Positions 49,016 through 58,260 of a stretch of 64,000 nt of DNA are shown piece by piece. Position 1 is the stretch's first letter. Each line of letters begins with the position of its first letter. The stretch covers positions 124,001-188,000 of the forward strand of contig JAUXSE010000053.1 in NCBI GenBank assembly GCA_030681515.1, read 5' to 3'. A program made the translations under genes and the position numbers. The DNA is from Geothrix sp. (GTDB lineage Bacteria > Acidobacteriota > Holophagae > Holophagales > Holophagaceae). The notes beneath the pieces were generated by a model that worked only from the letters and a program-made list of their open reading frames with translations, ran no database searches and was not told the origin of the DNA.

Positions 49016-49047
49016 TCTGATGCTCTATCCAGCTGAGCTACGGGACC
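48971..49047 (-). tRNA. tRNA-Arg(ACG), intact, element-supplied 3' end
   Basis: A 77-nt gene including encoded CCA. Acceptor GGTCCCG/CGGGACC with discriminator A, D arm AGCTCAGCTGGATAGAGC, anticodon stem TCAGA/TCTGA with loop CTACGAA (anticodon ACG), T loop TTCGAAT. The 3' 45 nt are duplicated at the left end of the element, showing that integration rebuilt a full tRNA. Confidence 0.97.
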
Positions 49048-49064
49048 GCACTGAAGGAATGATT

Positions 49065-50309
49065 TTAGCGGATCTGCGCTTTCTGTCCATCCCAAAGGCG
49101 CAGGGGCTCGGTGGTGGAGGCTTCGCAACGCCGCCCGGTGAGGCCGGTGGCCAGGTGGTCCATGAGGGCCCGGGCGGTGGTGAGCTTGCCGCCGAGGACC
49201 AGGGTGAGGTTGGCGAACCGCGGATGCCGATCCAGGATGGCCTCCCGGCTGAGGTGGGTGGTGACGCCGCCCGCGGCCACGAGAGGCCGGACGCCCAGTT
49301 CCTCGGACCGCACCGGCATTCGCCGCCAGGGGATGGCGGGCAGGTTCGCTTCCAGGGCCTCGAACAGTTCTTCGCGCTCGGCCGCCACGATGGGCACCCA
49401 GCCGTCCTCCACTTCCCGCTCGGTGGTGCCCACCTGCAGCATCCCGTCCCGCGGGATCACGAAGAGGATGCGGCCCCTGGGGCGGCGGATGGCCCAGGGG
49501 CGGTCGCAGCCGGGCACCGCGTCGAACCAGAGGTGGATGCCGGAGGAGAGGCGCAGACGCTTCCGAGTCTCGCCAAACCACTGGGCCATCGCGCCATCGG
49601 TCCAGGGGCCCAGCGCGAAGACCCACCGGCGGGCGCGAAGCTGCCGGAGGGTCCCGTCGGCGCGGTCCCTCAGGCGGACTGATCCCAGCCCCTCTGCGGT
49701 GGTCTCAAAACCTTCGGGTTCGTGGAAATCCAGACGAACGGCTTCGCTGGAGGCGGCTAGGTCCTTGGTGAGTTCCCGGTCCCAGGTCATGAGGTCGGCA
49801 TAGGCCGTGGCGCCGCGGAAGGGCCCTCCGGCGCTCCGGGCATCAGCCTGAAACACGCCCTGCGGCACGCGGCCCAACGCCAGATCCGCCGACCACCCGG
49901 GCCGCTCGGCGCCCCAGTGGTCGTAGAGCCCGATGCCGAACCGGTGGGCCAGGCCCTCCAGCCAGTACCGATGGGGCATCCAGAAGGCCTCCCAGCGGCA
50001 GCGATGGGGAGCGATGCGGGCCCAGGTGGCGCGTTCGGCCAGGCCCTCCCGCATCTGGCGGATGTCGCCCGTCAGCATGTAGCGGATGCCGCCATGGAGG
50101 AGCTGGCTGGACCACTGGCTGGTGCCGCCGCCCACCTCGCCCTTGTCCACCAGGGCGCAGGAAACCCCGCGCAAGGTCAATTCCCGGGCCAGGGCCGCGC
50201 CGTGGATGCCGGCGCCGAGGATGGCCACCTCCACCTCCAGGGTCGCGGGCAGCGGGCTGATGGCATCGCGGGGGATGGGGGGTGGGGCGGGCCAGGCGGG
50301 ATCGGACAT
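49065..50309 (-). CDS. glpD: FAD-dependent glycerol-3-phosphate dehydrogenase (GlpD-like)
   Basis: Flavoprotein, 414 aa, oxidising glycerol-3-phosphate to DHAP and passing electrons to quinone at the inner membrane. FAD-binding GAGIHGAALARELTLRG near residue 31, GlpA/GlpD signature SQWSSQLLHGGIRYM near residue 64, and later VGTTEREVEDG and GGKLTTARALMDHLA. It lacks the extra C-terminal DAO_C domain of classical GlpD (about 500-550 aa), so the name is family-level. It is divergent from an MFS gene. Confidence 0.85.
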   Translation of the reverse strand: MSDPAWPAPPPIPRDAISPLPATLEVEVAILGAGIHGAALARELTLRGVSCALVDKGEVGGGTSQWSSQLLHGGIRYMLTGDIRQMREGLAERATWARIAPHRCRWEAFWMPHRYWLEGLAHRFGIGLYDHWGAERPGWSADLALGRVPQGVFQADARSAGGPFRGATAYADLMTWDRELTKDLAASSEAVRLDFHEPEGFETTAEGLGSVRLRDRADGTLRQLRARRWVFALGPWTDGAMAQWFGETRKRLRLSSGIHLWFDAVPGCDRPWAIRRPRGRILFVIPRDGMLQVGTTEREVEDGWVPIVAAEREELFEALEANLPAIPWRRMPVRSEELGVRPLVAAGGVTTHLSREAILDRHPRFANLTLVLGGKLTTARALMDHLATGLTGRRCEASTTEPLRLWDGQKAQIR

Positions 50310-50350
50310 GGAAGCAGTGTGCCCCGTCCCTGTGATTCAATGAAGCCACC

Positions 50351-51571
50351 ATGACCCCGACCCGCATCCGCTCCGTCCTGAACCTCACCGTCCTCGTGGC
50401 CGCCCTGGGCTACTTCGTGGACATGTTCGACCTGCTGCTCTTTCCCATCGTGCGCCAGGCCAGCCTCACGGCCCTGGGCGTCGCCGCGGACCGGCAGATC
50501 GAAGTGGGCGCCTTCCTGCTGAACTGGCAGATGACCGGGATGCTGCTGGGCGGCATCCTCTGGGGCATCCTCGGGGATCGCAAGGGACGGCTGTCCACGC
50601 TCTTCGGCAGCATCGCCCTCTACTCGGTGGCGAACCTGGCCAACGCCTTCGTGACGGGCATTCCCAGCTACGCCTTCTGGCGCTTCATGGCGGGCCTGGG
50701 CCTGGCGGGGGAACTGGGCGCGGCCATCACGCTGGTGTCCGAGGTGCTGCCTAAGGATCTTCGCGGCTACGGCACGGCCCTGGTGGCCTCCGTGGGCGTG
50801 TTCGGCACCGTCACCGCCGCCCTGGTGGGACGCTACCTCACCTGGCAGCAGGCCTACCTGGTGGGAGGCGGCCTCGGCATCGTGCTGCTCTTCCTGCGGG
50901 TGGGCCTCCGCGAAAGCTTCATGTTCCAGAGGGCCCATGAGACCACCGTGAAGCGGGGCGACTTCCTGAGCCTCTTCACGGCCTGGAGCCGCTTCGGCCG
51001 CTATGCCCGCTGCATCCTCATCGGCCTGCCCATGTGGTTCGTGGTGGGCATCCTCATCATCTTCATCCCGGAATTCGCGCCGAGCCTGGGCGTCACCGGA
51101 AAGCTCGACGCCTCGACCGCCGTGGCCTGCTGCTACAGCGGCATCACCGTGGGGAGCCTGGCCTCCGGGTTCCTCAGCCAGATGTGGGGGACGCGCACCA
51201 AGGTGGTGGGGCTCTTCATGGGCGCGTCGTTTCTGGGCGTGGCGATCTTCCTGCTCGGCCGGGGCTTCAGCCCCTTCGGAATGTATGTCCTGGCCACCTT
51301 CCTGGGCCTGGCCACGGGCTACTGGGCCGTCTTCGTCACCGTGGCCGCCGAGCAGTTCGGCACCAACCTGCGAGCCACCGTGGCCACCACCGTGCCGAAC
51401 TTCGTGCGGGGGGCCGTGGTCCTGATCACCAGTGGTTTCCTGGCCCTGAAGGGTCACCTGGGCCTGCTCGGTGCCGCCTGGGCCGTGGGCCTCGTCTGCT
51501 TCGCCCTCGCGGCCATCAGCCTCGCGGGGCTGGAGGACACCCACGGGCGGGATCTGGATTTCGTCGAGTGA
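50351..51571 (+). CDS. MFS transporter, sugar/metabolite type
   Basis: Inner-membrane carrier, 406 aa, twelve predicted helices. MFS loop 2-3 motif GILGDRKGRLS near residue 75 and membrane-embedded YFVDMFDLLLF in helix 1, as in the sialate/aromatic-acid:H+ symporter branch. Shares a 41-bp divergent promoter gap with the GlpD-like gene. Substrate unknown. Confidence 0.88.
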   Translation: MTPTRIRSVLNLTVLVAALGYFVDMFDLLLFPIVRQASLTALGVAADRQIEVGAFLLNWQMTGMLLGGILWGILGDRKGRLSTLFGSIALYSVANLANAFVTGIPSYAFWRFMAGLGLAGELGAAITLVSEVLPKDLRGYGTALVASVGVFGTVTAALVGRYLTWQQAYLVGGGLGIVLLFLRVGLRESFMFQRAHETTVKRGDFLSLFTAWSRFGRYARCILIGLPMWFVVGILIIFIPEFAPSLGVTGKLDASTAVACCYSGITVGSLASGFLSQMWGTRTKVVGLFMGASFLGVAIFLLGRGFSPFGMYVLATFLGLATGYWAVFVTVAAEQFGTNLRATVATTVPNFVRGAVVLITSGFLALKGHLGLLGAAWAVGLVCFALAAISLAGLEDTHGRDLDFVE

Positions 51572-51577
51572 CAGGGC

Positions 51578-52306
51578 CTAGTAGACGGCGTCGGCTCCGC
51601 CATCAATCGTGATCACACTCCCCGTCGTCCACGCGCTCTCATCGCTCAGAAGATGGGCCGCGAGAGCGCCGATTTCGGTTTCCGTACCCAGTCGCCCCAG
51701 CGGATTCACGGCCGCCAACTTGGCCAGATCCCCGATCGGGTCAACGCTGGCCCGCAGGCGTGCCTCTACCATGGCGGTATGCACGGGTCCGGGCGCGAGG
51801 GCGTTGCAGCGGATCCCCCGGGGTGCCCACTCCAGCGCCAGCACCTTCGCCAGCATGTGGACGCCCGCCTTGGCCACGCTGTAGGCGGCACTGTCCGGGA
51901 TGGCGCGGAGGCCGATATTGGAGCCCACCAGCACCACGCAAGACCCCTGAGTGAGCTTCGGTCCCAGGTGGTGGGCCATCAGCCAGGGCCCGCGGAGGTT
52001 GGTCCTGATCATGGCGTCGAAATCCGGGACGGGAGTGGATTCGACCGATCCAGTCCTGATCTCCCCCGCTGCCAGGAACATCCCGTCCAGCGGCGCGCAG
52101 GCGCGGGCGAAGGCGGCCACGGCGGCCTCGTCCGCATGGTCCAGGGGGGCGTGTTCCGCATCTGGCAGGGTCTCCTGAAGCGCGGACAAACGCCGCCCCA
52201 CCAGCACCAGCTCGGCCCCGCGGTCCCGGAACATCCGCGCCGCGGCGCGGCCGATGCCGCTGCCGGCGCCGGTCACGAGGATCTTCTTGCCCTGAAGGCC
52301 GCTCAC
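51578..52306 (-). CDS. Short-chain dehydrogenase/reductase (SDR)
   Basis: NAD(P)-dependent oxidoreductase, 242 aa from GTG 52306, which overlaps the upstream stop; longer frames only shadow the DUF502 gene. Cofactor site TGAGSGIG near residue 11, catalytic Tyr/Lys in YSVAKAG with preceding Ser in VGSNIGLRA, and the C-terminal SDEGAWTTG-type motif (SDESAWTTGSVITIDGG). 3-oxoacyl-reductase-like, substrate unknown. Confidence 0.9.
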   Translation of the reverse strand: MSGLQGKKILVTGAGSGIGRAAARMFRDRGAELVLVGRRLSALQETLPDAEHAPLDHADEAAVAAFARACAPLDGMFLAAGEIRTGSVESTPVPDFDAMIRTNLRGPWLMAHHLGPKLTQGSCVVLVGSNIGLRAIPDSAAYSVAKAGVHMLAKVLALEWAPRGIRCNALAPGPVHTAMVEARLRASVDPIGDLAKLAAVNPLGRLGTETEIGALAAHLLSDESAWTTGSVITIDGGADAVY

Positions 52307-52941
52307 GGCTGTTCCGGCATCCGGAACGAACCCGTGCTCGTGCGGGCCGGCACCACCACGCCGCCACTGACGGCCCAGGTCAAGGCCTGGTCGGCGCTGA
52401 GCTCCACCGGTTTCACCTTCGTGGCCTCGATCATGACCACGTAGCCGGAGGTGGGATTGGGGGAGGTCGGAACATAGACGGCGATCATGCCCTGGCCCCC
52501 GGGAATCGCCCAGGAGCAGTCCCGGCTGGCCACGAAGCCCAGGGTGTACGACCCGGGGTACGGCCACTCGACGAGCACCACCTCCTTGAAGCTGCCCCCG
52601 TGACCAGACTGGATGGCGCCCAGGAGCTGGCGGATGGCGCCGTAGATGGTCTTCACCACGGGCACGTACATCATCAGCTCGTCCAGCCAGGCCAGCAGCT
52701 GCCGGCCGATGAAGTTGCCCACCAGGGCGCCCACCAGCAGCAGCAGCAGCACCGTGGCCAGCGCCGAGAACAGCGACAGGCCCCAGGCCGGCGGGTCCGG
52801 CATCTGGATCTGGTGGGCCGCCCAGGTCAGCGGTCCCCGGAAGATGCCCGCCAGGGTGGTGAAGATGCCCTTGAGGATCCAGAGCGTCACCACCAGGGGA
52901 AGCAGGGTAATGAGGCCGGCGAGAAGGTACTTGCGGATCAT
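52303..52941 (-). CDS. DUF502 family membrane protein
   Basis: A 212-aa inner-membrane protein with two helices (YLLAGLITLLPLVVTLWILKGIF and LFSALATVLLLLLVGALVGNFIG) and the DUF502 blocks VPVVKTIYGAIRQL and VPTSPNPTSGYVVMIEA. Function not established. Overlaps pgsA and the SDR gene by 4 nt each, so it is in the pgsA transcript. Confidence 0.9.
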   Translation of the reverse strand: MIRKYLLAGLITLLPLVVTLWILKGIFTTLAGIFRGPLTWAAHQIQMPDPPAWGLSLFSALATVLLLLLVGALVGNFIGRQLLAWLDELMMYVPVVKTIYGAIRQLLGAIQSGHGGSFKEVVLVEWPYPGSYTLGFVASRDCSWAIPGGQGMIAVYVPTSPNPTSGYVVMIEATKVKPVELSADQALTWAVSGGVVVPARTSTGSFRMPEQP

Positions 52942-53585
52942 TCAGAATCCTCGGGTCCGGTCAGGTGGCTGTTCCCGGCCATGATGCGGGGTCCCACCAC
53001 CTTCCAGAATCCGTGGAAGTAGGAGATCGCGCTCCAGATGGCCAGGATGACGGCTCCCCACAGCAGCAGGATGCCCATGCCCCAGAAGAAGGTGTAGGGC
53101 CTGTTCAGCTGGATGAAGAAGTGGAAGATCTCCTTGTGGGTCCATTCGTAGAGCCAGTAGTCGAGGCGGGGGCCAAGGATGAGGCAGGAGATCGCCGCCA
53201 CCTGGAAGCCCATCTTCCACTTGCCGACAGGGCCGGCGGGGATGGTGAGCCCCTCCTCGCTGGCGATGCCGCGGAGTCCCGTGATCGCGAATTCACGAGC
53301 CACGATGACGAAGGTCATCCAGGCTGGGGCCAGATTGAGCTCCACCAGCGAGATCAACGCGCCCGATACCAGCAGCTTGTCCGCCAGGGGATCCAGCAGC
53401 TTGCCCAGCGTCGTCACCTGCTTCCAGCGGCGGGCCAGGTAGCCATCCAGCCAGTCCGTGATGGAGGCCACCCAGAACACCACCACGCCGATCACTTCGT
53501 GGTTCGTCACCTTGGTCATGAGTACGACCACCAGGACCGGCACCATGAGGATCCGGACGAGCGAAAGGAAATTGGGCAGGTTCAT
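52938..53585 (-). CDS. pgsA: CDP-diacylglycerol-glycerol-3-phosphate 3-phosphatidyltransferase
   Basis: Makes phosphatidylglycerol phosphate, the committed step to PG and cardiolipin; inner membrane, 215 aa, about four or five helices. The CDP-alcohol phosphotransferase motif DG-x2-AR-x8-G-x3-D-x3-D is complete (DGYLARRWKQVTTLGKLLDPLADK region, split here only by name). Start at MNLPNFLSLVRI, the usual PgsA N-terminus; a longer open frame upstream lies over the QueG region and is spurious. Confidence 0.95.
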   Translation of the reverse strand: MNLPNFLSLVRILMVPVLVVVLMTKVTNHEVIGVVVFWVASITDWLDGYLARRWKQVTTLGKLLDPLADKLLVSGALISLVELNLAPAWMTFVIVAREFAITGLRGIASEEGLTIPAGPVGKWKMGFQVAAISCLILGPRLDYWLYEWTHKEIFHFFIQLNRPYTFFWGMGILLLWGAVILAIWSAISYFHGFWKVVGPRIMAGNSHLTGPEDSE

Positions 53586-53640
53586 GGCGAGTGTTCGGCT
53601 CCGCATCCAGCCTACTACAGCGCGGTTATGCCGCCCGGGC

Positions 53641-53675
53641 CTAGGAGCGCGTCCAAGTATTGGACACGCTCCTAG
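53641..53675. repeat. Long near-perfect palindrome between pgsA and queG
   Basis: 16-bp arms (53641-53656 and 53660-53675) with one mismatch and a GTA loop, in the divergent gap. It has no T tract and is too near promoters to be an obvious terminator. Could be a REP-like element or an operator. Confidence 0.75.
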
Positions 53676-53714
53676 AAGACCGTGACATCGGGCCGTTCGA
53701 GGGGGAGGATATCC

Positions 53715-54758
53715 ATGGGAGGTGGCCTTCGCGTGCCAGTTGAACACCTGGATCCGCTGGCATTCAAGGCTTGGCTTCGCTCCGAGGCCCTTTCCTCGGG
53801 CTTCGCCCTGGCAGGATTCGCCCCCTGTGAACCTTTTGCCTCGGAGATGGAACACCTCGGGGCCTGGTTCCGGGAAGGCCGGGGGTCCCTGCTGCCCTAT
53901 CTCGCAACCATGTGGGTCGCGGAGGAGGCTCCGGGGGAGCCTTCGCAGCGGGGCCCCACAGGGAGCGAATCCCTTCCAGGCAGGACGTTGCCTCCACTGC
54001 TCGATCCCCGGTCCGTCTTTCCCCAGGCCCGCACGGCCCTGGTGGGGTTCTTCCCCTATGCCCGGCCGGAGGCCGTCCCGGGCGCGGCCCCGGACAGCCT
54101 CAAGCTGAGCCGGTACCTTTGGGGCCCGGACTACCACATGATCCTGAAGCCCCGGCTGGCCCGGCTGCTGGAGGCCGCCCAGGTCCGGTGGCCGGGACTG
54201 GAAGGCCGGGTCTGCGTGGATACGGCCCCCCTGCTGGAGCGGCAGTTGGCGGCCCGCGCGGGACTAGGCTGGCAGGGCAAGCACACCCTGCTCATCGCCG
54301 GGAAGGACGGCTCCTGGGGGTTTCTGGGCGTGCTGCTGCTGTCCGTGGAGCTTCCGCCGGATGAACCGTTCACGACCGAACATTGCGGATCCTGCACCGC
54401 CTGCCTGGAGGCCTGCCCCTCGGGGGCCCTGGAACCCTTCCGGCTGGATCCGGCCCGTTGCCTGACGACCTACACCATCGAGACCGAAATGGAGCCGCCC
54501 CCGGACATTGCCAACGCCCTGGCGGACAGCCGCTGGGCCGCGGGCTGCGATGCCTGCCAGGAAGCCTGCCCCTGGAACCGGGCCCCTCTCTGGGGCGACC
54601 CGGCGCTGTGGGGTGGCCCGAGCCCGCTCCATACCCGCGCCGCGGCTGATCTTCCCCGGGGCGCGGCCCAGTGGCGCAAACTCACCCGGAGGACCGCTTT
54701 GAGGCGGGTGAGGGATCGCCACTGGCGGGCCACCCTGACCCGGATCCTGGGAATCTGA
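53715..54758 (+). CDS. queG: Epoxyqueuosine reductase QueG
   Basis: Cytoplasmic cobalamin and iron-sulfur enzyme making queuosine in tRNA, 347 aa. Two ferredoxin-type clusters: CGSCTACLEACP and CDACQEACPWNR, the latter a QueG signature; RYLWGPDYH and VDTAPLLERQLAARAGLGWQGK are also diagnostic. Start at ATG 53715 behind GGGGGAGG; a longer GTG frame lacks a site. The usual C-terminal HEAT repeats are absent, giving the short form. Confidence 0.93.
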   Translation: MGGGLRVPVEHLDPLAFKAWLRSEALSSGFALAGFAPCEPFASEMEHLGAWFREGRGSLLPYLATMWVAEEAPGEPSQRGPTGSESLPGRTLPPLLDPRSVFPQARTALVGFFPYARPEAVPGAAPDSLKLSRYLWGPDYHMILKPRLARLLEAAQVRWPGLEGRVCVDTAPLLERQLAARAGLGWQGKHTLLIAGKDGSWGFLGVLLLSVELPPDEPFTTEHCGSCTACLEACPSGALEPFRLDPARCLTTYTIETEMEPPPDIANALADSRWAAGCDACQEACPWNRAPLWGDPALWGGPSPLHTRAAADLPRGAAQWRKLTRRTALRRVRDRHWRATLTRILGI

Positions 54759-54844
54759 TTATTTCATTGGAACTGTTGGGCTTTTTTTCATATAAACGAA
54801 CTTCCGGCCGAAGGTGGCCGCCCCGATTCAAGGAGGCCCCTCGG

Positions 54845-56740
54845 ATGCCCATGAAGCACTGGACGGTCCAGGACGCCGCGACCCTGTACGGAATTCACGA
54901 GTGGGGCAACGGCTACTTCGGCATCAACGCCAAGGGCCATCTGGAGATCACGCCCACCAAGGACGAGTCCCTCAGCTGCGATGTCTACGAGATCGTCCAG
55001 CACCTGAAGAAGAAGGGCATCCGCACCCCCGTGAATCTGCGCTTTCCCCAGGTGCTGGCCCACCGGGTGGTCGAGGTCAACGAGGCCTTCCGGCACGCCA
55101 TCACCGAATTCGGCTACGAAGGCGGCTACCAGGGCGTCTATCCCGTGAAGACCAACCAGACGAAGGAAGTGGTCGAGGAGATCATCCGGGCCGGCAACAA
55201 GTACCACTACGGGCTGGAGGCCGGCTCCAAGCCCGAGATGATGATCGCCCTCAGCCTGGATCTGCACCCCGAGGCGCTGGTGCTTTGCAACGGCTACAAG
55301 GACGAGTCCTTCATCCGCATGGCCCTGCTGGCCCGCAAGGCCGGGCGCAAAGTGGTCATCACAGTCGAGAAGATGACCGAGCTGCCGCTGATCCTGAAGG
55401 TGGCCAAGGAACTGAAGGTGGAGCCCCTCATCGGGCTGCGGGCCAAGCTCAACGCGCAAGGGTCGGGCAAGTGGGAGACCAGCGCCGGGGACCACGCCAA
55501 GTTCGGCCTCACCACCCGCGAGATCCTGGATGCCGTGGAGGTGCTGGAGAAGCGGGATCTGCTGGACAGCATCATCGAGCTGCACTTCCACATCGGCAGC
55601 CAGATCACGGACATCCGCAAGATCAAGTCGGCCATGAAGGAGGCCACCCGCATCTACGCCAAGCTGCGGAAGCTGGGCGTGCCCATCCGCTACCTCAACG
55701 TGGGCGGCGGCCTCGGCGTGGACTACGACGGCAGCCGGACCACCTTCAGCAGCTCCATGAACTACACCATCGCGGAGTACGCCGCCGACGTGGTCTACAC
55801 CACCAAGGACATCTGCACCCAGGAGCAGGTGCCCATGCCGGACCTGATCAGCGAATCGGGCCGCGCCATCGTGGCCTACCACGAGGTGGTGGTGGTGGAC
55901 ATCATCGGCCTCATTGACACCACTCACACCAAGTACACCGTGACGCTCACCGGCAATGAGCCCCAGATCCTCAAGGAACTGGCCTACACCCGGGACAACA
56001 TCTCCGTGAAGAACTTCGCCGAGATGTACCACGACGCCATCACCCAGAAGGATGAGCTGCTCACCCTCTTCAACCTGGGCTACCTGGGCCTGGAGGACCG
56101 CAGCAAGGGCGAGACCCTGTTCTGGGAGGTCTGCCGGAAGCTCTCCCGCATCCTCAAGAGCAAGACCCTGAAATACATCCCCGAGGAATTCCAGGACCTC
56201 AACAAAAGTCTGGCGGACAAGCTCATCGCCAACTTCAGCCTCTTCCAGTCCATGCCGGACCACTGGGCCATCGAGCAGCTCTTTCCGGTCATGCCCGTCC
56301 ACCGGTTGAAGGAAAAGCCCGCCCTGTCCGCCACCCTGTGCGACATCACCTGCGATAGCGACGGGAAGATGGAAAAGTTCATCGACCTCAAGGATGTCCG
56401 CGACGAGATCCCCCTCCACGAGCCCCGGGGCGGCGAGGCCTACTACGTGGCCTTCTTCCTCACGGGGGCCTACCAGGACATCCTGGGCATGAGGCACAAC
56501 CTCTTCGGCGCGCCCAACGAGGCGCACATCGTCGTCCACGAAGACGACACCTTCAAGGTGCAGCACATCGTGAAGGGCGACACCGTGGACCATGTGCTTC
56601 GCAGCGTCCACTACGATCCCGACGTGCTGATCCAGGGCCCCCAGACCAGGCGCAAGGCCAGCGCGAAGAGTGATGCCGCGGAAGCCCTGCGCGCCCTGCT
56701 CACCGAAGAGCGGAAGCTCCACACCTATCTGGAGATCTGA
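54845..56740 (+). CDS. speA: Biosynthetic arginine decarboxylase SpeA
   Basis: PLP enzyme converting arginine to agmatine in polyamine synthesis, 631 aa, normal family length. PLP Lys102 in YPVKTNQ; GLEAGSKPE, HFHIGSQITDI and LNVGGGLGVDY phosphate-binding motifs; ISESGRAIVAYHE and CDITCDSDGK near the C-terminal active-site half. Start at ATG 54845 behind AGGAGG, after an AT-rich stretch (54765-54805) that should hold the promoter. Confidence 0.96.
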   Translation: MPMKHWTVQDAATLYGIHEWGNGYFGINAKGHLEITPTKDESLSCDVYEIVQHLKKKGIRTPVNLRFPQVLAHRVVEVNEAFRHAITEFGYEGGYQGVYPVKTNQTKEVVEEIIRAGNKYHYGLEAGSKPEMMIALSLDLHPEALVLCNGYKDESFIRMALLARKAGRKVVITVEKMTELPLILKVAKELKVEPLIGLRAKLNAQGSGKWETSAGDHAKFGLTTREILDAVEVLEKRDLLDSIIELHFHIGSQITDIRKIKSAMKEATRIYAKLRKLGVPIRYLNVGGGLGVDYDGSRTTFSSSMNYTIAEYAADVVYTTKDICTQEQVPMPDLISESGRAIVAYHEVVVVDIIGLIDTTHTKYTVTLTGNEPQILKELAYTRDNISVKNFAEMYHDAITQKDELLTLFNLGYLGLEDRSKGETLFWEVCRKLSRILKSKTLKYIPEEFQDLNKSLADKLIANFSLFQSMPDHWAIEQLFPVMPVHRLKEKPALSATLCDITCDSDGKMEKFIDLKDVRDEIPLHEPRGGEAYYVAFFLTGAYQDILGMRHNLFGAPNEAHIVVHEDDTFKVQHIVKGDTVDHVLRSVHYDPDVLIQGPQTRRKASAKSDAAEALRALLTEERKLHTYLEI

Positions 56741-56767
56741 TACCCATCCGCCGTCAAGGGAAGAGAT

Positions 56768-57244
56768 TCACCATGGAGCCTCGGGCTTCTGCTTCCAGAG
56801 CCAGATGATGTAGTCCACGTTCCTGGGCGCGGCGCCCAGGGCCTTGAGCCGGGTCATGTTCTGGCCCCGGTGATGCTGGGTGTGCAGGCAGACCTGCAAC
56901 AGCGCGTCCGACACGGAAACGACGCAGGGCGGATCAGGAAACCAGGGCACGCGCACGGTGCGCGCCAGCGAGGCATCATCCAGTCCCCTCCCCAGCGCCT
57001 TGAACACCTGATGGCCGGCTTCGCACCGTGCCTTCAGATCCTGGAAACCCGGCAGGGGCTGTTCGGGAACGGCCACCTCGTCACCCTTGAGCACCTGGAG
57101 GAAGGCCTCCTGCACGGAGACCAGATGCTCCGTCCGGGTGCGCAGATCCGCGTCGTCCAGGGCGCCAGAGGCCTCCCAGGCCCGGAAGAACCTCGCGTCC
57201 GCCCAGGCCTGATGGCCTAGCAGATCCTTCAGCGGGCCGATCAT
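56768..57244 (-). CDS. DinB-family protein
   Basis: A 158-aa four-helix-bundle protein of the DinB/YfiT superfamily. Metal-site histidines appear in LGHQAWADARFF and in LHTQHHRGQNMTRLKALG, the family motif. Members are thiol-dependent transferases or of unknown role. Monocistronic, convergent with speA. Confidence 0.88.
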   Translation of the reverse strand: MIGPLKDLLGHQAWADARFFRAWEASGALDDADLRTRTEHLVSVQEAFLQVLKGDEVAVPEQPLPGFQDLKARCEAGHQVFKALGRGLDDASLARTVRVPWFPDPPCVVSVSDALLQVCLHTQHHRGQNMTRLKALGAAPRNVDYIIWLWKQKPEAPW

Positions 57245-57349
57245 GGTCCCTCCTGAAACACGCCGAGGATACTACCGCCAGCACCCTACCGGAGGTCATC
57301 CCTACCGCCGGTGGCGATTCCCCGGAGAATGGGGGCCTAGGAGGCACGA

Positions 57350-58237
57350 ATGGACATCCAGAGCATCGGCATCGTCGGCTGCGGACTCATGGGCTCGGGC
57401 ATCGCCCAGTGCGCCGCGGAGGCGGGCTGCCAGGTCTTTGTGAAGGAGGCGGACGAGGCCCTGCTCGCCAAGGGGCTGGCCCGCGTCCACGGCGCCTGGG
57501 ACCGGGCGGTCGCCAAGGGGAAGATCCAGGAAGATCAGCGGAACGAATGGCGCCGGAACCTCCATGGCACCCTCGCCTTCGCCACCCTGGCGGACTGCGA
57601 TCTGGTGGTGGAGGCCATTCCGGAGCGCCTCGACCTCAAGCTCCAGACCTTCGCGGAACTCGACCGGGTGCTGGGCGCCTCGGCGCTCCTCTGCACCAAT
57701 ACCTCCAGCCTCTCTGTGGCCCAGCTCAGCCCCGCCCTGGCACCCCACCGCCTGTCCCGGCTCGCGGGTCTGCACTTCTTCAATCCCGTCCCCGCCATGC
57801 CCCTGGTGGAGATCATCCGCACCCTCGCCACCGGTGAAGACACCCTGGCCACGCTGCGCGGCTTCGTCCAGAAGCTCGGCAAGACCGCGGTGATGGCCCC
57901 CGATGCGCCGGGCTTCGTGGTCAACCGGCTGCTGGTGCCCTACCTGCTGGACGCCATGCGCTGCGCCGAGCAGCGGCTGGCCACGGTCGAGGATCTCGAC
58001 ACCGCCATGAAGCTGGGCTGCGGACATCCCATGGGACCGCTCCACCTGAGCGACTTCATCGGCCTCGACACCATGCAGAGCGTCGCCGAAGTGCTTTTCG
58101 ACGCCTTCGGCGAACCCCGGTTCAAGGCCCCTGCCCTGCTGCGCCAACTGGTCGCCGCGGGCCGCCTGGGCCGCAAGACGGGCTCGGGCTTCTACCGCTG
58201 GGAGGGTGAGAAGCGGATGGAGGCCCTGCCGCTGTGA
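57350..58237 (+). CDS. 3-hydroxyacyl-CoA dehydrogenase (3-hydroxybutyryl-CoA type)
   Basis: NAD(P)-dependent enzyme of 295 aa for butyrate-type or beta-oxidation metabolism. Rossmann motif GCGLMGSGIA from residue 10, catalytic His in LAGLHFFNPVPAMPLVEII, and C-terminal GFVVNRLLVPYLLDA plus the LGRKTGSGFYRW ending. GGAGG lies 6 nt before the ATG. Confidence 0.93.
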   Translation: MDIQSIGIVGCGLMGSGIAQCAAEAGCQVFVKEADEALLAKGLARVHGAWDRAVAKGKIQEDQRNEWRRNLHGTLAFATLADCDLVVEAIPERLDLKLQTFAELDRVLGASALLCTNTSSLSVAQLSPALAPHRLSRLAGLHFFNPVPAMPLVEIIRTLATGEDTLATLRGFVQKLGKTAVMAPDAPGFVVNRLLVPYLLDAMRCAEQRLATVEDLDTAMKLGCGHPMGPLHLSDFIGLDTMQSVAEVLFDAFGEPRFKAPALLRQLVAAGRLGRKTGSGFYRWEGEKRMEALPL

Positions 58238-58260
58238 CGGGATTCAGCTAGGCTGGCGGG

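Noticed and set aside
49843-51612. Several long frames over the GlpD-like and MFS genes on the opposite strand
   Set aside because: Shadows of well-supported genes with family motifs on the other strand.
54788-56722. 644-codon minus-strand open frame
   Set aside because: Antisense of speA, whose PLP and active-site motifs are unmistakable.
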